Below, one piece after another: positions 37,708-46,854 of a stretch of 64,000 nt of DNA (positions are counted from its first letter, which is position 1; every line of letters begins with the position of its first letter). A program made the position numbers and the translations under genes. Origin of the DNA: an uncultured Neokomagataea sp. (GTDB taxonomy: Bacteria > Pseudomonadota > Alphaproteobacteria > Acetobacterales > Acetobacteraceae); NCBI RefSeq assembly GCF_946476835.1, contig NZ_CAMKWA010000008.1:1-64000 (forward strand), read 5' to 3'. The notes beneath the pieces were generated by a model that had not been told where the DNA came from, did not search any database, and saw only the letters and a program-made list of their open reading frames with translations.

Positions 37708-39170
37708 TGCGCCACCCCAGCCGTCGACACCCCTAAAGACCGTAAGGCCAGCGGCATCATCGCAACCTCTACATCCTTCATGATACGCCCAAGCCCCGCT
37801 AGTAATGGTACAGCCGGGTCACGCATATGGATGGCGTCAACTCGGCCATCCCTCAGGCGTACCCATGCCCACACATCACCACGTGCAGATTCTGCTGCAC
37901 CTACACCCTCTTGATCCGTAACATTTGGTATCGCGGGATATGCCTCATCGGCTTCCCCAAGTCCGAAACTACCCAAGATACGCTCAATCAAACGCAAAGC
38001 ATCAAAAACTTCTGTCATGCGCACGGCTTGCCGTGCCCGCGCATCCCCTGCACTAGCGCCCGTCGCCCGTAATGCATCCAAGCGCATTCCATTTTCAGCA
38101 CGCCGCAGATCTAAACTACGTCCACTACTGCGACCAACAGGGCCACCAATAGCCAACCCACGCGCCAATTCCACCGGCAAAACGGCCAATCCTGCCAAAC
38201 GTGGCGCATAAACATCGACCAAAAGGGCTAACTTAGAAAGGCGTGGCTTCATCTCACGCAGCACAGCCTGCGCTAACGGAACGATTTCTACACCGCGCCT
38301 ATACCCGTCTTTGCGGATCATATCCGTCAAACGACGCGTAGCCCCATTTTCTACGCAGACGCGTGCCAAGGCCTCGCGCGCATGCGTGCAATGTGCCGCC
38401 AAAACACCCGCATCCATCGCACGCGCTGTTAACATCACATCATGCAAATGCAGCGAAACACGCTCAATTTCGAGCAAAACCATCCAACTATCACGAAGAG
38501 CAGGCTCAATACGCCGCCCCTCAGCCTGCATGAGTGCACGCGCTAACGCCAAAGGATACGCCACATACCCACCAGCAGACATACGCGCGACAAGCCCCAT
38601 CGCTTCCTCCGGCGTGCGCCCTAAAAGCTGAGCAGTCACCCCACGATGCCCCAGCCCAGCCTCACACTGTTCCGCCCGAATACCGCCTTGCTGCATATCA
38701 GGCACCAGCCCAAAAACGCCCGTTACCCCGTTACCATCAATCCATAACGGAGCCTTTGAGACTTTAGGTGCCCCACCATGATTACCGCCCGGCCCGGGAC
38801 GCTGCGACAACGGCCATGTAATATCCCACGCCCCTCCATCCAGCGCAGAACGGCCGTCACCCGGCACCTCCATGGCCTCCACACCGTACAGATCGAAGGC
38901 GACGCGCTCTCCCCATTCCGCTACGGGATAACGCTGTGAAGGGCCGACATAACGCTTGTCATCAATGGCTGTACTCACCAAAAGCGGCTGGTCTCCCTCT
39001 AGAAAAAGCCCATAAGCCCGCCGTTCATCTGCCCAAAAAGAGAGCATCGGCAACGCAACTTCAGACGTGTGCCACAATGCCTGCCACGTTGGCGCATCCA
39101 CCGCATAATGCCCATAAGACAGCCGCTCACCACCGCGCACCAAACGCCCCATGTAAGAGAGTGGAATCAT
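37704..39170 (-). CDS. HyfG-like fused NuoC/NuoD-type large subunit without NiFe cysteine motifs
   Basis: NuoC-like 'YPVAEWGERVAFDLYGVEAM'; NuoD-like 'GLGHRGVTAQLLGRTPEEAMGLVARMSAGGYVAYPLALARAL'; ATGA overlap with upstream gene. Confidence 0.82.
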   Translation of the reverse strand: MIPLSYMGRLVRGGERLSYGHYAVDAPTWQALWHTSEVALPMLSFWADERRAYGLFLEGDQPLLVSTAIDDKRYVGPSQRYPVAEWGERVAFDLYGVEAMEVPGDGRSALDGGAWDITWPLSQRPGPGGNHGGAPKVSKAPLWIDGNGVTGVFGLVPDMQQGGIRAEQCEAGLGHRGVTAQLLGRTPEEAMGLVARMSAGGYVAYPLALARALMQAEGRRIEPALRDSWMVLLEIERVSLHLHDVMLTARAMDAGVLAAHCTHAREALARVCVENGATRRLTDMIRKDGYRRGVEIVPLAQAVLREMKPRLSKLALLVDVYAPRLAGLAVLPVELARGLAIGGPVGRSSGRSLDLRRAENGMRLDALRATGASAGDARARQAVRMTEVFDALRLIERILGSFGLGEADEAYPAIPNVTDQEGVGAAESARGDVWAWVRLRDGRVDAIHMRDPAVPLLAGLGRIMKDVEVAMMPLALRSLGVSTAGVAQ

Positions 39171-40297
39171 GGTCTCCACACCGGTGCAGGATGCCATTGC
39201 AACAAACACAACCCCGCAACCCCTATGAGGATGAGCCCCAACTCAAAACGGTTCATCCATGCCCCCACAGCATAATGCTCTTTTCCTACGCGCCATAACG
39301 CGGGCAGCCACAACACCATCACCACCACAAACCACGTTACAGGCAGCGCCAGTCCCATTGCTAACAACGCCACAAAAACAGGAGACGGTGGCACACCAGC
39401 CCCCAATTGCAACAGGCGTTCTACCCTGACCCAACGCAGCCCAACAGCCAAACCCAAAGCCGCCAAACACAACAATACAACAGCATTTCCCGCACCAAAC
39501 GCTGCCGCCACAGCCGCCAGTCCGATCACGCCACTCAAAAGCCCCACAATGCTCTGTGCTCGGCGTATTCCCATCATCAATAACGTGACAAACCCCGCAG
39601 CAAGCACAATATCCCGCACGACAGATACCGCATTAAGCCGCCAAATCAGTGCAATCGCCGCAAAGCGAAGAGCAATTTCCAGCAGGTTTTCTGCCATATC
39701 ATCATGCTCTTCTGGCACAGGAGCGGGGCCAAGACCTGCCATCATTCCCAGCCCAGCCGCCAGAAAAACACTGCCCAACATTCCCCCATTACCTGAGAGA
39801 ATATCACCCCCAACTTGCCGCCCCAAGGTCAACCACGCAGCTCCTAAAGCTGCCACAACCACCCCGGCCAAACGGCTACGTGTCATATCCCATACAAAAG
39901 ATGCACGCTGCGCTCGGCGTGCCGCTCTCCATGCCGAGAGCACAAACCCCACCCCGCACAGCGCCGTAACAGCAAAAACATCGCGCACATTCAACGCCTG
40001 CAGCGCACACCCCGTCACAGCAAAAGACAAAACCATACCGCTTTGTCTCTTTCTCTCCTCACCACCATGCAAAAGCAACGCAGGAACCAGCGCAACCAAA
40101 CACGAGCACGCCGCAGAGAGCGGGTCACTACCCGGCAACAACCACACGGCAAAAGGCGTTAACACACCTCCTGCGAGTGCAAACGTCATCCCCGCAGGGA
40201 ACCGACGGTCAGACGGCGTTAAATATAGCAAAAGAGCAGCTAACCACGGCCACAACGTGACCGCGAATAACACACTTGCTTGCCCAGGATGGATCAC
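39167..40297 (-). CDS. HyfF/NuoN-like membrane subunit (divergent, 376 aa)
   Basis: Polytopic; 'GLGMMAGLGPAPVPEEHDDMAENLLEIALR' and 'GVPPSPVFVAL' align with HyfF-type motifs; operon position. Confidence 0.65.
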   Translation of the reverse strand: MIHPGQASVLFAVTLWPWLAALLLYLTPSDRRFPAGMTFALAGGVLTPFAVWLLPGSDPLSAACSCLVALVPALLLHGGEERKRQSGMVLSFAVTGCALQALNVRDVFAVTALCGVGFVLSAWRAARRAQRASFVWDMTRSRLAGVVVAALGAAWLTLGRQVGGDILSGNGGMLGSVFLAAGLGMMAGLGPAPVPEEHDDMAENLLEIALRFAAIALIWRLNAVSVVRDIVLAAGFVTLLMMGIRRAQSIVGLLSGVIGLAAVAAAFGAGNAVVLLCLAALGLAVGLRWVRVERLLQLGAGVPPSPVFVALLAMGLALPVTWFVVVMVLWLPALWRVGKEHYAVGAWMNRFELGLILIGVAGLCLLQWHPAPVWRP

Positions 40298-40821
40298 GCC
40301 ACATCCCCCTCAACGCGGCGCCATGCTAAACGCGGTAACAGTACCAAACCAAACACAACAAACACGCCGGATAACGCTATAGCCGCCCCTAAAAACACCC
40401 ATGAATGCAACACACAAGCCAATACCAGTAACCCAGATACCGCACGAATACAGCCAGAAAACTGCACCAAAACAGGACCACTTACCGCGCCGCACAACCC
40501 CGCCAGCACCACACCCGTTGCCAATGTCGCAGCCAACCCTGCCGAAGCACCGCTTAATCCCAAAGCCAGCAATAAAAACATTGCACCAACGACAGGCCAC
40601 ACAGCTTCACGCCCTGGACGATGCGGCGCAAATTGTTGCAGCCACCGCCACATCCCCACCGTCAGAGCCAGAATGGCCACAGAGGCAGACAACCACAAAA
40701 CACCCGTACTCACCGTACCACCAGCCAAAGCACAGATCACACCATAAAGAGGCAGGCTCCGCCCATCTCGCCCAATACTCGCCAAGGCCACCAAAAGGAG
40801 AAAACCAAAACACAAAATCAC
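40294..40821 (-). CDS. HyfE-like membrane subunit
   Basis: Short polytopic ORF between HyfC- and HyfF-like genes; GTG start overlaps the preceding stop (GTGA). Confidence 0.6.
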   Translation of the reverse strand: MILCFGFLLLVALASIGRDGRSLPLYGVICALAGGTVSTGVLWLSASVAILALTVGMWRWLQQFAPHRPGREAVWPVVGAMFLLLALGLSGASAGLAATLATGVVLAGLCGAVSGPVLVQFSGCIRAVSGLLVLACVLHSWVFLGAAIALSGVFVVFGLVLLPRLAWRRVEGDVA

Positions 40822-41714
40822 GTTGCCGCCCTCCCCGAAAGCGCCAACAACAACGCCATCCCAATAAACAAAATAGCAATGCGGCCCGAACGTTCCTGCT
40901 GGGTTAAACGCAATACGGCAAATACCCCCAAGCCGAGGCCCAATCGCACAGCAGCGCCCAAGAGAGCTGCCCCCCAAGACCACACATTGCCATCAGGCTG
41001 CCCAATCAGTCCCGGCAACCCCAGATCCACCAACAATAACAACCATGCACCATCCAACAGTACCGCCACATGCCGCGCCATATCAGCCTCTAAACGCAAC
41101 ATTGACGCCCCCTCTAAAAGGCCACGCCCCGGCGACATCGCTCGCAACGGCGGACATACAACGGCCAGTGCCATGGCGGCACAGGCTAGCGCTCCCTCAA
41201 GCCCCGGCACAGGTTCTACCTGCAAATTGGCACACAATCCGGCCAACCCATCACTGCCCGGCGCAGTCAACGCAATCAGCGCCTCAATTACCCCTAAAAT
41301 AATCAAGCCTAACCCAGCACCGCGCCATTCACGCCGCAGCGCCACTGCACTCACCTGTGGCGCACCAAACCAAACGCCCCATACCCCCAGTGCCAAACGC
41401 CCCGCCAAGAGAAAACTCCCCAAAAACAGCGGATCGGCCATACCAGAAAAGCCATGTACACTGCTCAGCATCGGTAATGATAAGAACGACACACAAGCCG
41501 CAGCCAGCGCAAAAGCATGCATGATGGACAAGCGCTTACGCCACACCATCCGCCAACTGCGCCAAAATGCACCCCATTGTGGCCCAGCCACCGCTTCCCC
41601 CGCCACCCAACGCGGCGCATCACGCAAACACCATTGCAACCACGGCAAACACACCACAAAAACAACGCATTGCATGACAGAATATATAATCGGAAGCACA
41701 TATGCGCTGATCAT
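40818..41714 (-). CDS. HyfC/NuoH-like membrane subunit
   Basis: 'GPQWGAFWRSWRMVWRKRL' resembles the NuoH/HyfC 'GP..QPYRDL.KL' region; ATGA start overlap. Confidence 0.65.
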   Translation of the reverse strand: MISAYVLPIIYSVMQCVVFVVCLPWLQWCLRDAPRWVAGEAVAGPQWGAFWRSWRMVWRKRLSIMHAFALAAACVSFLSLPMLSSVHGFSGMADPLFLGSFLLAGRLALGVWGVWFGAPQVSAVALRREWRGAGLGLIILGVIEALIALTAPGSDGLAGLCANLQVEPVPGLEGALACAAMALAVVCPPLRAMSPGRGLLEGASMLRLEADMARHVAVLLDGAWLLLLVDLGLPGLIGQPDGNVWSWGAALLGAAVRLGLGLGVFAVLRLTQQERSGRIAILFIGMALLLALSGRAAT

Positions 41715-43006
41715 GACTGCGCTCCCAGCACCGCGAGAATAGTTGCCAAGACCACCAGCCACCAACCAAGAGACGCACCACCCTCCCGCAGTGCAGGTCC
41801 GACGGAGGACAGACGCGCACCACCACGCCCACCCAGCAATGCAACATCACGAACCACCTTGCGCATCACCACAATATACCGCCGCCAAGCCCATGGCACC
41901 GTGTAACGCCGCAGAGAAAAAATCGTACCCCGCGGAAATACCAAGCCATGCCCCAAAAAGGTCTGTCCGCCCCCTCGACGCACAATCACCCAATAAAAGA
42001 GACATAAAAACAGTGCGATAGATCCAAGCCGCAAAAATGCGCCATCACCGCCCCCAAAAGAAGCAAACGGCACCCCATTGCCCCCTAGGACATATTTTTG
42101 GATTAAGACTAGCGCAGCCGTCAGCCCTATTAATAACCCTGCCGCTTTACCCACCTCCACCATAGAGACAGCATCGCTCTGGCGAGGCGTACGACACACA
42201 TGCCACAACTCCAGCACAGCCAGAGCCCCCAAAATCAACGCACAAAACACGGCTGGTACCGCCCAGCCTGAGGCTGCTGCGGCTAAATTCAACGCGGCAT
42301 GCACGCCCACCCACAACACAATAAATCCCGGCATGGGCGGAAAAGGAGCCGACAACGCATACGCAACCGATAACGATTGCACTGGCCATGAACGCAGCCA
42401 TTGAACCGCCAAATCCAGCACAGCGGCAATGATGGCCCCTTGCCCTGCCGTATCCAGCCCCTCATGCTGAGCCGCCGCAGCCAAAGCGACCAAAAGCGCG
42501 GGACGCACCATGCCCGCCGCCGCAAAATCGGTCACCACGCCCTGCACCGTACGTAGAACCAACAAAACCGCCATTGCACAACACAGCAACACAGCACAGA
42601 GCGGCGCAGAAGCTGCCCCATGCCACACCACAAGCGCCGCTAACGCCGCCATACACGGCGCAACACTGCCTTCACGTGATAACGCCGCACGCGTGGTGGC
42701 TTTCTCACCCACCAGCCAAGGCCAGAATAAAACTGGCAAAACCGCCACACAGCCCCATACCTGACCGGGCAGCAACACCAACAACACTAACGCAATAACT
42801 TGCCACCATGGTGGCGCACCAGATGCCCCAAATGCGGTCACAATACCCAGCAATAACGCAGCCAAAAGGGGCGAAGTAAGTAAACCTACCCCCACCACGC
42901 ACAGAAGCAACAATACTCCACGAGCACGCCGAACATCACCCAATGCCGCACACACGCCAGGCACTGCTAAGCAATAAGACACCGCATCGCGAGTTATAAA
43001 ATCCAT
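41711..43006 (-). CDS. HyfB/NuoL-M-like membrane subunit (compact, divergent)
   Basis: Polytopic; 'SAPFPPMPGFIVLWVGVHAALN' resembles the late-TM 'G.PP..GF..K' motif of antiporter-like subunits; first gene of the operon. Confidence 0.6.
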   Translation of the reverse strand: MDFITRDAVSYCLAVPGVCAALGDVRRARGVLLLLCVVGVGLLTSPLLAALLLGIVTAFGASGAPPWWQVIALVLLVLLPGQVWGCVAVLPVLFWPWLVGEKATTRAALSREGSVAPCMAALAALVVWHGAASAPLCAVLLCCAMAVLLVLRTVQGVVTDFAAAGMVRPALLVALAAAAQHEGLDTAGQGAIIAAVLDLAVQWLRSWPVQSLSVAYALSAPFPPMPGFIVLWVGVHAALNLAAAASGWAVPAVFCALILGALAVLELWHVCRTPRQSDAVSMVEVGKAAGLLIGLTAALVLIQKYVLGGNGVPFASFGGGDGAFLRLGSIALFLCLFYWVIVRRGGGQTFLGHGLVFPRGTIFSLRRYTVPWAWRRYIVVMRKVVRDVALLGGRGGARLSSVGPALREGGASLGWWLVVLATILAVLGAQS

Positions 43007-43066
43007 GAAAGCCGTCAGAACGCCACCCGTACCCAGTCTGTTACAGCCGGCTTCATGCCAAGCTTG

Positions 43067-43912
43067 TCAAATCATTGCGAGAGATAACTTGCGACGCGGC
43101 GCAGGGAAAGCACGTTCCAACACGGCAAGGTCCTCTGCCTGCAAAACAATCTCCTGCGCAGCCAAGTTCAGTTGCACATGTCCAACCTTACTCGCCTTCG
43201 GAATAGCTAGGACATTGTCTCTGTTCAAAACAAAGGCCAAAGCAATTTGTGCCGCCGTCGCTGGCCCAAGGGATGTTTCATGCCGCGCCGCCACCTGAGC
43301 CAATGCAGGATGCCGCAGCAAAGCTCCCCCTTGCCCCAACGGAGAATAGGCCATGGTCACCACACCTTCTTGCCGATCATGCGGCAATAGATCGAACTCT
43401 ACCCCCCGATGCTCCAAACTATATAAAATCTGATTGGCCACACAGTGCTCAGACACAGCATGAACCTCTTCCATGTCATCAACATCGAAGTTGGACACAC
43501 CCCATGCACCAATCAAACCGTCTTGCTTCAACGTTTCAAAAGCACGGATCGTTTCGTCCAGAGGTTCACCACCAACCCAATGCAATAAATACAAATCTAA
43601 GTGTTCCACCCCGAGATGACGCAACGAACGCTGACACGCCTTCAGCGTCCCTTCATAAGAAGCATTTGATGGTAGAACTTTACTGACCAGAAAGACATCA
43701 TCGCGGCAATCCGCCACAGCTTCTCCAACCAATGCTTCCGACCGGCCAGAACCATACATTTCCGCCGTATCAATGACCCGCAAACCGGCTTCAAGACCCG
43801 CTCGCAAACTCTCAATTTCATTATGTCGTTGTGCGCGCGTATCGCCGACATTCCACGTCCCCATTCCAAGAGCAGGAACCGTGACGCCATTGCGAAATGT
43901 TACGGTCTTCAT
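43067..43912 (-). CDS. Aldo/keto reductase
   Basis: 'MKTVTFRNGVTVPALGMGTWNVGD...VIDTAEMYGSGRSEALVGEAV', 'LDLYLLHW'. Confidence 0.93.
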   Translation of the reverse strand: MKTVTFRNGVTVPALGMGTWNVGDTRAQRHNEIESLRAGLEAGLRVIDTAEMYGSGRSEALVGEAVADCRDDVFLVSKVLPSNASYEGTLKACQRSLRHLGVEHLDLYLLHWVGGEPLDETIRAFETLKQDGLIGAWGVSNFDVDDMEEVHAVSEHCVANQILYSLEHRGVEFDLLPHDRQEGVVTMAYSPLGQGGALLRHPALAQVAARHETSLGPATAAQIALAFVLNRDNVLAIPKASKVGHVQLNLAAQEIVLQAEDLAVLERAFPAPRRKLSLAMI

Positions 43913-43983
43913 TGGGCATTCCTCTACGCATACCAGAGTATGCCAAATGCTACGCCCGTTCCTCACAGGACAAAAGCAGCATC

Positions 43984-44439
43984 TTAGCCTGCCTTAGTCC
44001 ACCCTCGCTCACCCTGCTTCCAATACACGAGACGATGACCCGAGTTTTTAAGGCTTTTCCAACGCTGACGAGCACGCTGCACTTGTGATTCATCATGCCC
44101 ATCAAACACATCAAAAACACGTGTAAAAGGCTCTAAGACCTCCGGCCCAGCGCCATCAATGCGGAACAAGAACTTTGCCCCATTCGGCACATCCACACCT
44201 GCCGTTAACCAGATAGGCTGCCAAGCCGCATGACCCATTTTTTCTGTGCCATGCGGCAGCCATACAGGCTCTTTTACCGCCCATAAAGCAGCATCCAGCG
44301 CCGAGACCTGTTCTGCGCTCGAACAACACACAACAGCACGTTCCCCCGCATCTAAGGTCTTACCGAGCAATGTCGGCAAGACCTGATCCAGCGTCGTACG
44401 CGTGAGGTGATAAAACCCAATCTCAACAGCTGAAGACAT
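43984..44439 (-). CDS. holC: DNA polymerase III subunit chi
   Basis: 'VEIGFYHLTRTTLDQVLPTLLGKTLDAGERAVV', adjacent to pepA. Confidence 0.9.
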   Translation of the reverse strand: MSSAVEIGFYHLTRTTLDQVLPTLLGKTLDAGERAVVCCSSAEQVSALDAALWAVKEPVWLPHGTEKMGHAAWQPIWLTAGVDVPNGAKFLFRIDGAGPEVLEPFTRVFDVFDGHDESQVQRARQRWKSLKNSGHRLVYWKQGERGWTKAG

Positions 44440-44441
44440 CG

Positions 44442-45905
44442 TTAGCCTTGTGCTTCAATGTCCCGCACATAGCGGTCCAACAAACGCACGCCAAAGCCGG
44501 TTGCACCCTTCGGCGTGACGGCTTCAGCTTTGCTCTTATATGCCGTACCCGCAATGTCTAAATGCGCCCACGCCGTCTTACCCACGAAACGCTGCAAGAA
44601 GCATGCGGCCAAAATAGCACTCCCCGGGCGGCCACCAATATTCTTCATATCCGCAATATCGGTATCAATCTGCTTATCGTAAGCAGCGCCCATCGGCATA
44701 CGCCACAGCTTTTCATCCACGCTTGTTCCTGCCCCTGAAAGGGCAGACGCCAAACCATCATTATTGCTGAACAGGCCAGCATGTTCTGTCCCAAGGCTCA
44801 CAACAATCGCCCCGGTCAGCGTAGCAAGGTTTACGATAACACGCGGGTCAAAACGCTCCTTCGTGTAGGACAACGCATCCGCCAGGACCAAGCGGCCTTC
44901 CGCATCCGTGTTCAACACTTCAATGGTCTGACCACTATGGCTCATGACCACATCACCCGGGCGCTGCGCCGTGCTGGAAACCATGTTCTCCACAAGCCCA
45001 ACAACACCGATGGCATTCACCTTTGCCTTACGCTGCGCCAGCGTTGAAAGCAGGCCAACCACCGCAGCAGCGCCGCCCATATCAGCCTTCATTTCATCCA
45101 TGCCAGCCGCTGGCTTGATCGAAATCCCGCCGCTATCGAAGGTGACGCCCTTACCCACGAACGCCAGCGGCGCTTCATCACCACCGCCGTCATGACGCAT
45201 GATGACCAGACGCGGCGGCGTTGCACTGCCTTGCGCCACGCCCAACAGAGCGCCAAAACCCAACTCGGCCATGGCTTGTTCGTCCAGCACTTCAACCTTC
45301 AGGCCGTGTTCTTCCAGCTCAACAATACGGTCAGCAAACGTCACTGGGTTCAAAACATTCGCTGGTTCATTCACCAGATCACGCGCCAAAGACACACCGC
45401 TGCCTACGGCACTCAGGTCAGCCCAGCGTGCTGCTGCCGCATCATCAGCCACAACGTCAACGCGCGTCAGAACCTTCTTTGGCACATTCTTCGTACGATA
45501 TGCTGTGAAGCTATATGCCCCCAACACCGCACCAAGCGCTGCTTCTGGAGCAAACTTCTCAAGCCCCGGCGCCAGCATCAACACGGCATCTTCAACGCCT
45601 TCCAGCGCACGTACAGCCGCTGCACCCGCTTGTTCCATACCCGTGGGAGCAACCTTAGACGCGCCCTTCTCTGCCGCACCAACCAGCACCAACTGCGTAA
45701 ACGCCGGAGACGGTGCCACTAACGACAACACCTGCCCCACATCCCCACAGAACTCTTTTTGCGCAACCGCACGCAGAACTGCACCGCCACACAGCGCATC
45801 CAGACTCTTCAAATCTTCTGGGGATGCCGATGCACACAAGAACGCAACCGCACGTGGCGTCGCATCATCAAGAGCTAATGAGGGAACAAAAGATACGTCG
45901 AGCAT
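44442..45905 (-). CDS. pepA: Leucyl aminopeptidase
   Basis: 'NTDAEGRLVLADAL', 'VGKGVTFDSGGISIKPAAGMDEMKADMGGAAAV'. Confidence 0.95.
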   Translation of the reverse strand: MLDVSFVPSLALDDATPRAVAFLCASASPEDLKSLDALCGGAVLRAVAQKEFCGDVGQVLSLVAPSPAFTQLVLVGAAEKGASKVAPTGMEQAGAAAVRALEGVEDAVLMLAPGLEKFAPEAALGAVLGAYSFTAYRTKNVPKKVLTRVDVVADDAAAARWADLSAVGSGVSLARDLVNEPANVLNPVTFADRIVELEEHGLKVEVLDEQAMAELGFGALLGVAQGSATPPRLVIMRHDGGGDEAPLAFVGKGVTFDSGGISIKPAAGMDEMKADMGGAAAVVGLLSTLAQRKAKVNAIGVVGLVENMVSSTAQRPGDVVMSHSGQTIEVLNTDAEGRLVLADALSYTKERFDPRVIVNLATLTGAIVVSLGTEHAGLFSNNDGLASALSGAGTSVDEKLWRMPMGAAYDKQIDTDIADMKNIGGRPGSAILAACFLQRFVGKTAWAHLDIAGTAYKSKAEAVTPKGATGFGVRLLDRYVRDIEAQG

Positions 45906-46065
45906 AATGACCAATCTCCAAAACGTTTGTCTTCAATAATCCTGCCCGTTATCGGAGAGCGCCCCTCCGCGCACAAGAGGCAAGTCACAAAGAAAGATCA
46001 CCTTTCTGCGTCCGCCTCCCCGTTTCCCCCATGACGGAGTGCCTCTCATGCGCTAGCGTAACACC

Positions 46066-46854
46066 ATGACAACACCTCGGATTGCCCCTGACGACGACCG
46101 TTCTTTGCTGAACCTCGCTGCACGCTTGGCTCAGGAAGCCGGAGACATTATCAATACTATTCGTGCGCGCGGATTTCATACTGAGCTTAAAGCAGACCGA
46201 TCCGTTGTTACCGAAGCGGATACCGCCGCAGAGCGCCACATTCTCGCTCATTTACGCGCAGCATGCCCTGACATTGCAGCCATCAGTGAAGAAGAATTCG
46301 CAGCAGGCACACAACCCGAGGCCACACAAAGCTATTGGCTCATCGACCCACTGGACGGCACGCGCGGCTTCGCCAGTGGCGGCAAAGACTTCACCGTCAA
46401 TATTGGCCTTATCCGCGGAGACAGCCCAGCACTCGGCGCCGTAGCGCTGCCCGGTTATGGGACACTCTATACTGGCGGCAAAAATCTTGGCGCATTCCGT
46501 ACTGAACACGGAGAGACAACCCCTATTCAAGCCGCCATTGCCTCCCCTGATGGATTGCGCGTCCTCGCATCCAGCCATCATGGAGACCCCGCTCTTTTAG
46601 AACGCTGGCTTAATGGCCGCAGCGTTCTTTCTCTCACCAAAATGGCATCATCCGTTAAATTCATGCGTGTTGCTGAAGGCGAAGCGGACTTTTATCCGCG
46701 CTTCGGCCCCACCATGGAATGGGATACTGCTGCACCACAAGCCATCCTTGAAGCCGCTGGCGGCCAACTCCTAGAGGCCAATAATATGCCCCTACGTTAT
46801 GGTAAGCCCGGCCGATGCAACCCCGCTTTTTACTGCTTGGGCCGCACCGCATGA
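46066..46854 (+). CDS. cysQ: 3'(2'),5'-bisphosphate nucleotidase CysQ (inositol monophosphatase family)
   Basis: 'WLIDPLDGTRGFASGGKDFTVNIGLI'; 'VVTEADTAAERHI'. Confidence 0.88.
   Translation: MTTPRIAPDDDRSLLNLAARLAQEAGDIINTIRARGFHTELKADRSVVTEADTAAERHILAHLRAACPDIAAISEEEFAAGTQPEATQSYWLIDPLDGTRGFASGGKDFTVNIGLIRGDSPALGAVALPGYGTLYTGGKNLGAFRTEHGETTPIQAAIASPDGLRVLASSHHGDPALLERWLNGRSVLSLTKMASSVKFMRVAEGEADFYPRFGPTMEWDTAAPQAILEAAGGQLLEANNMPLRYGKPGRCNPAFYCLGRTA

Noticed and set aside
39549-40382. 277-aa plus-strand ORF antisense to the hyfF-like gene
   Set aside because: Shadow ORF composition, no family signature, no RBS context considered convincing
40621-41742. 373-aa plus-strand ORF antisense to the hyfC/hyfE-like genes
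   Set aside because: Low-complexity Pro/Thr/Asn/Ala-rich translation typical of a shadow ORF opposite GC-rich genes; the minus-strand genes have consistent start/stop overlaps and membrane-protein character
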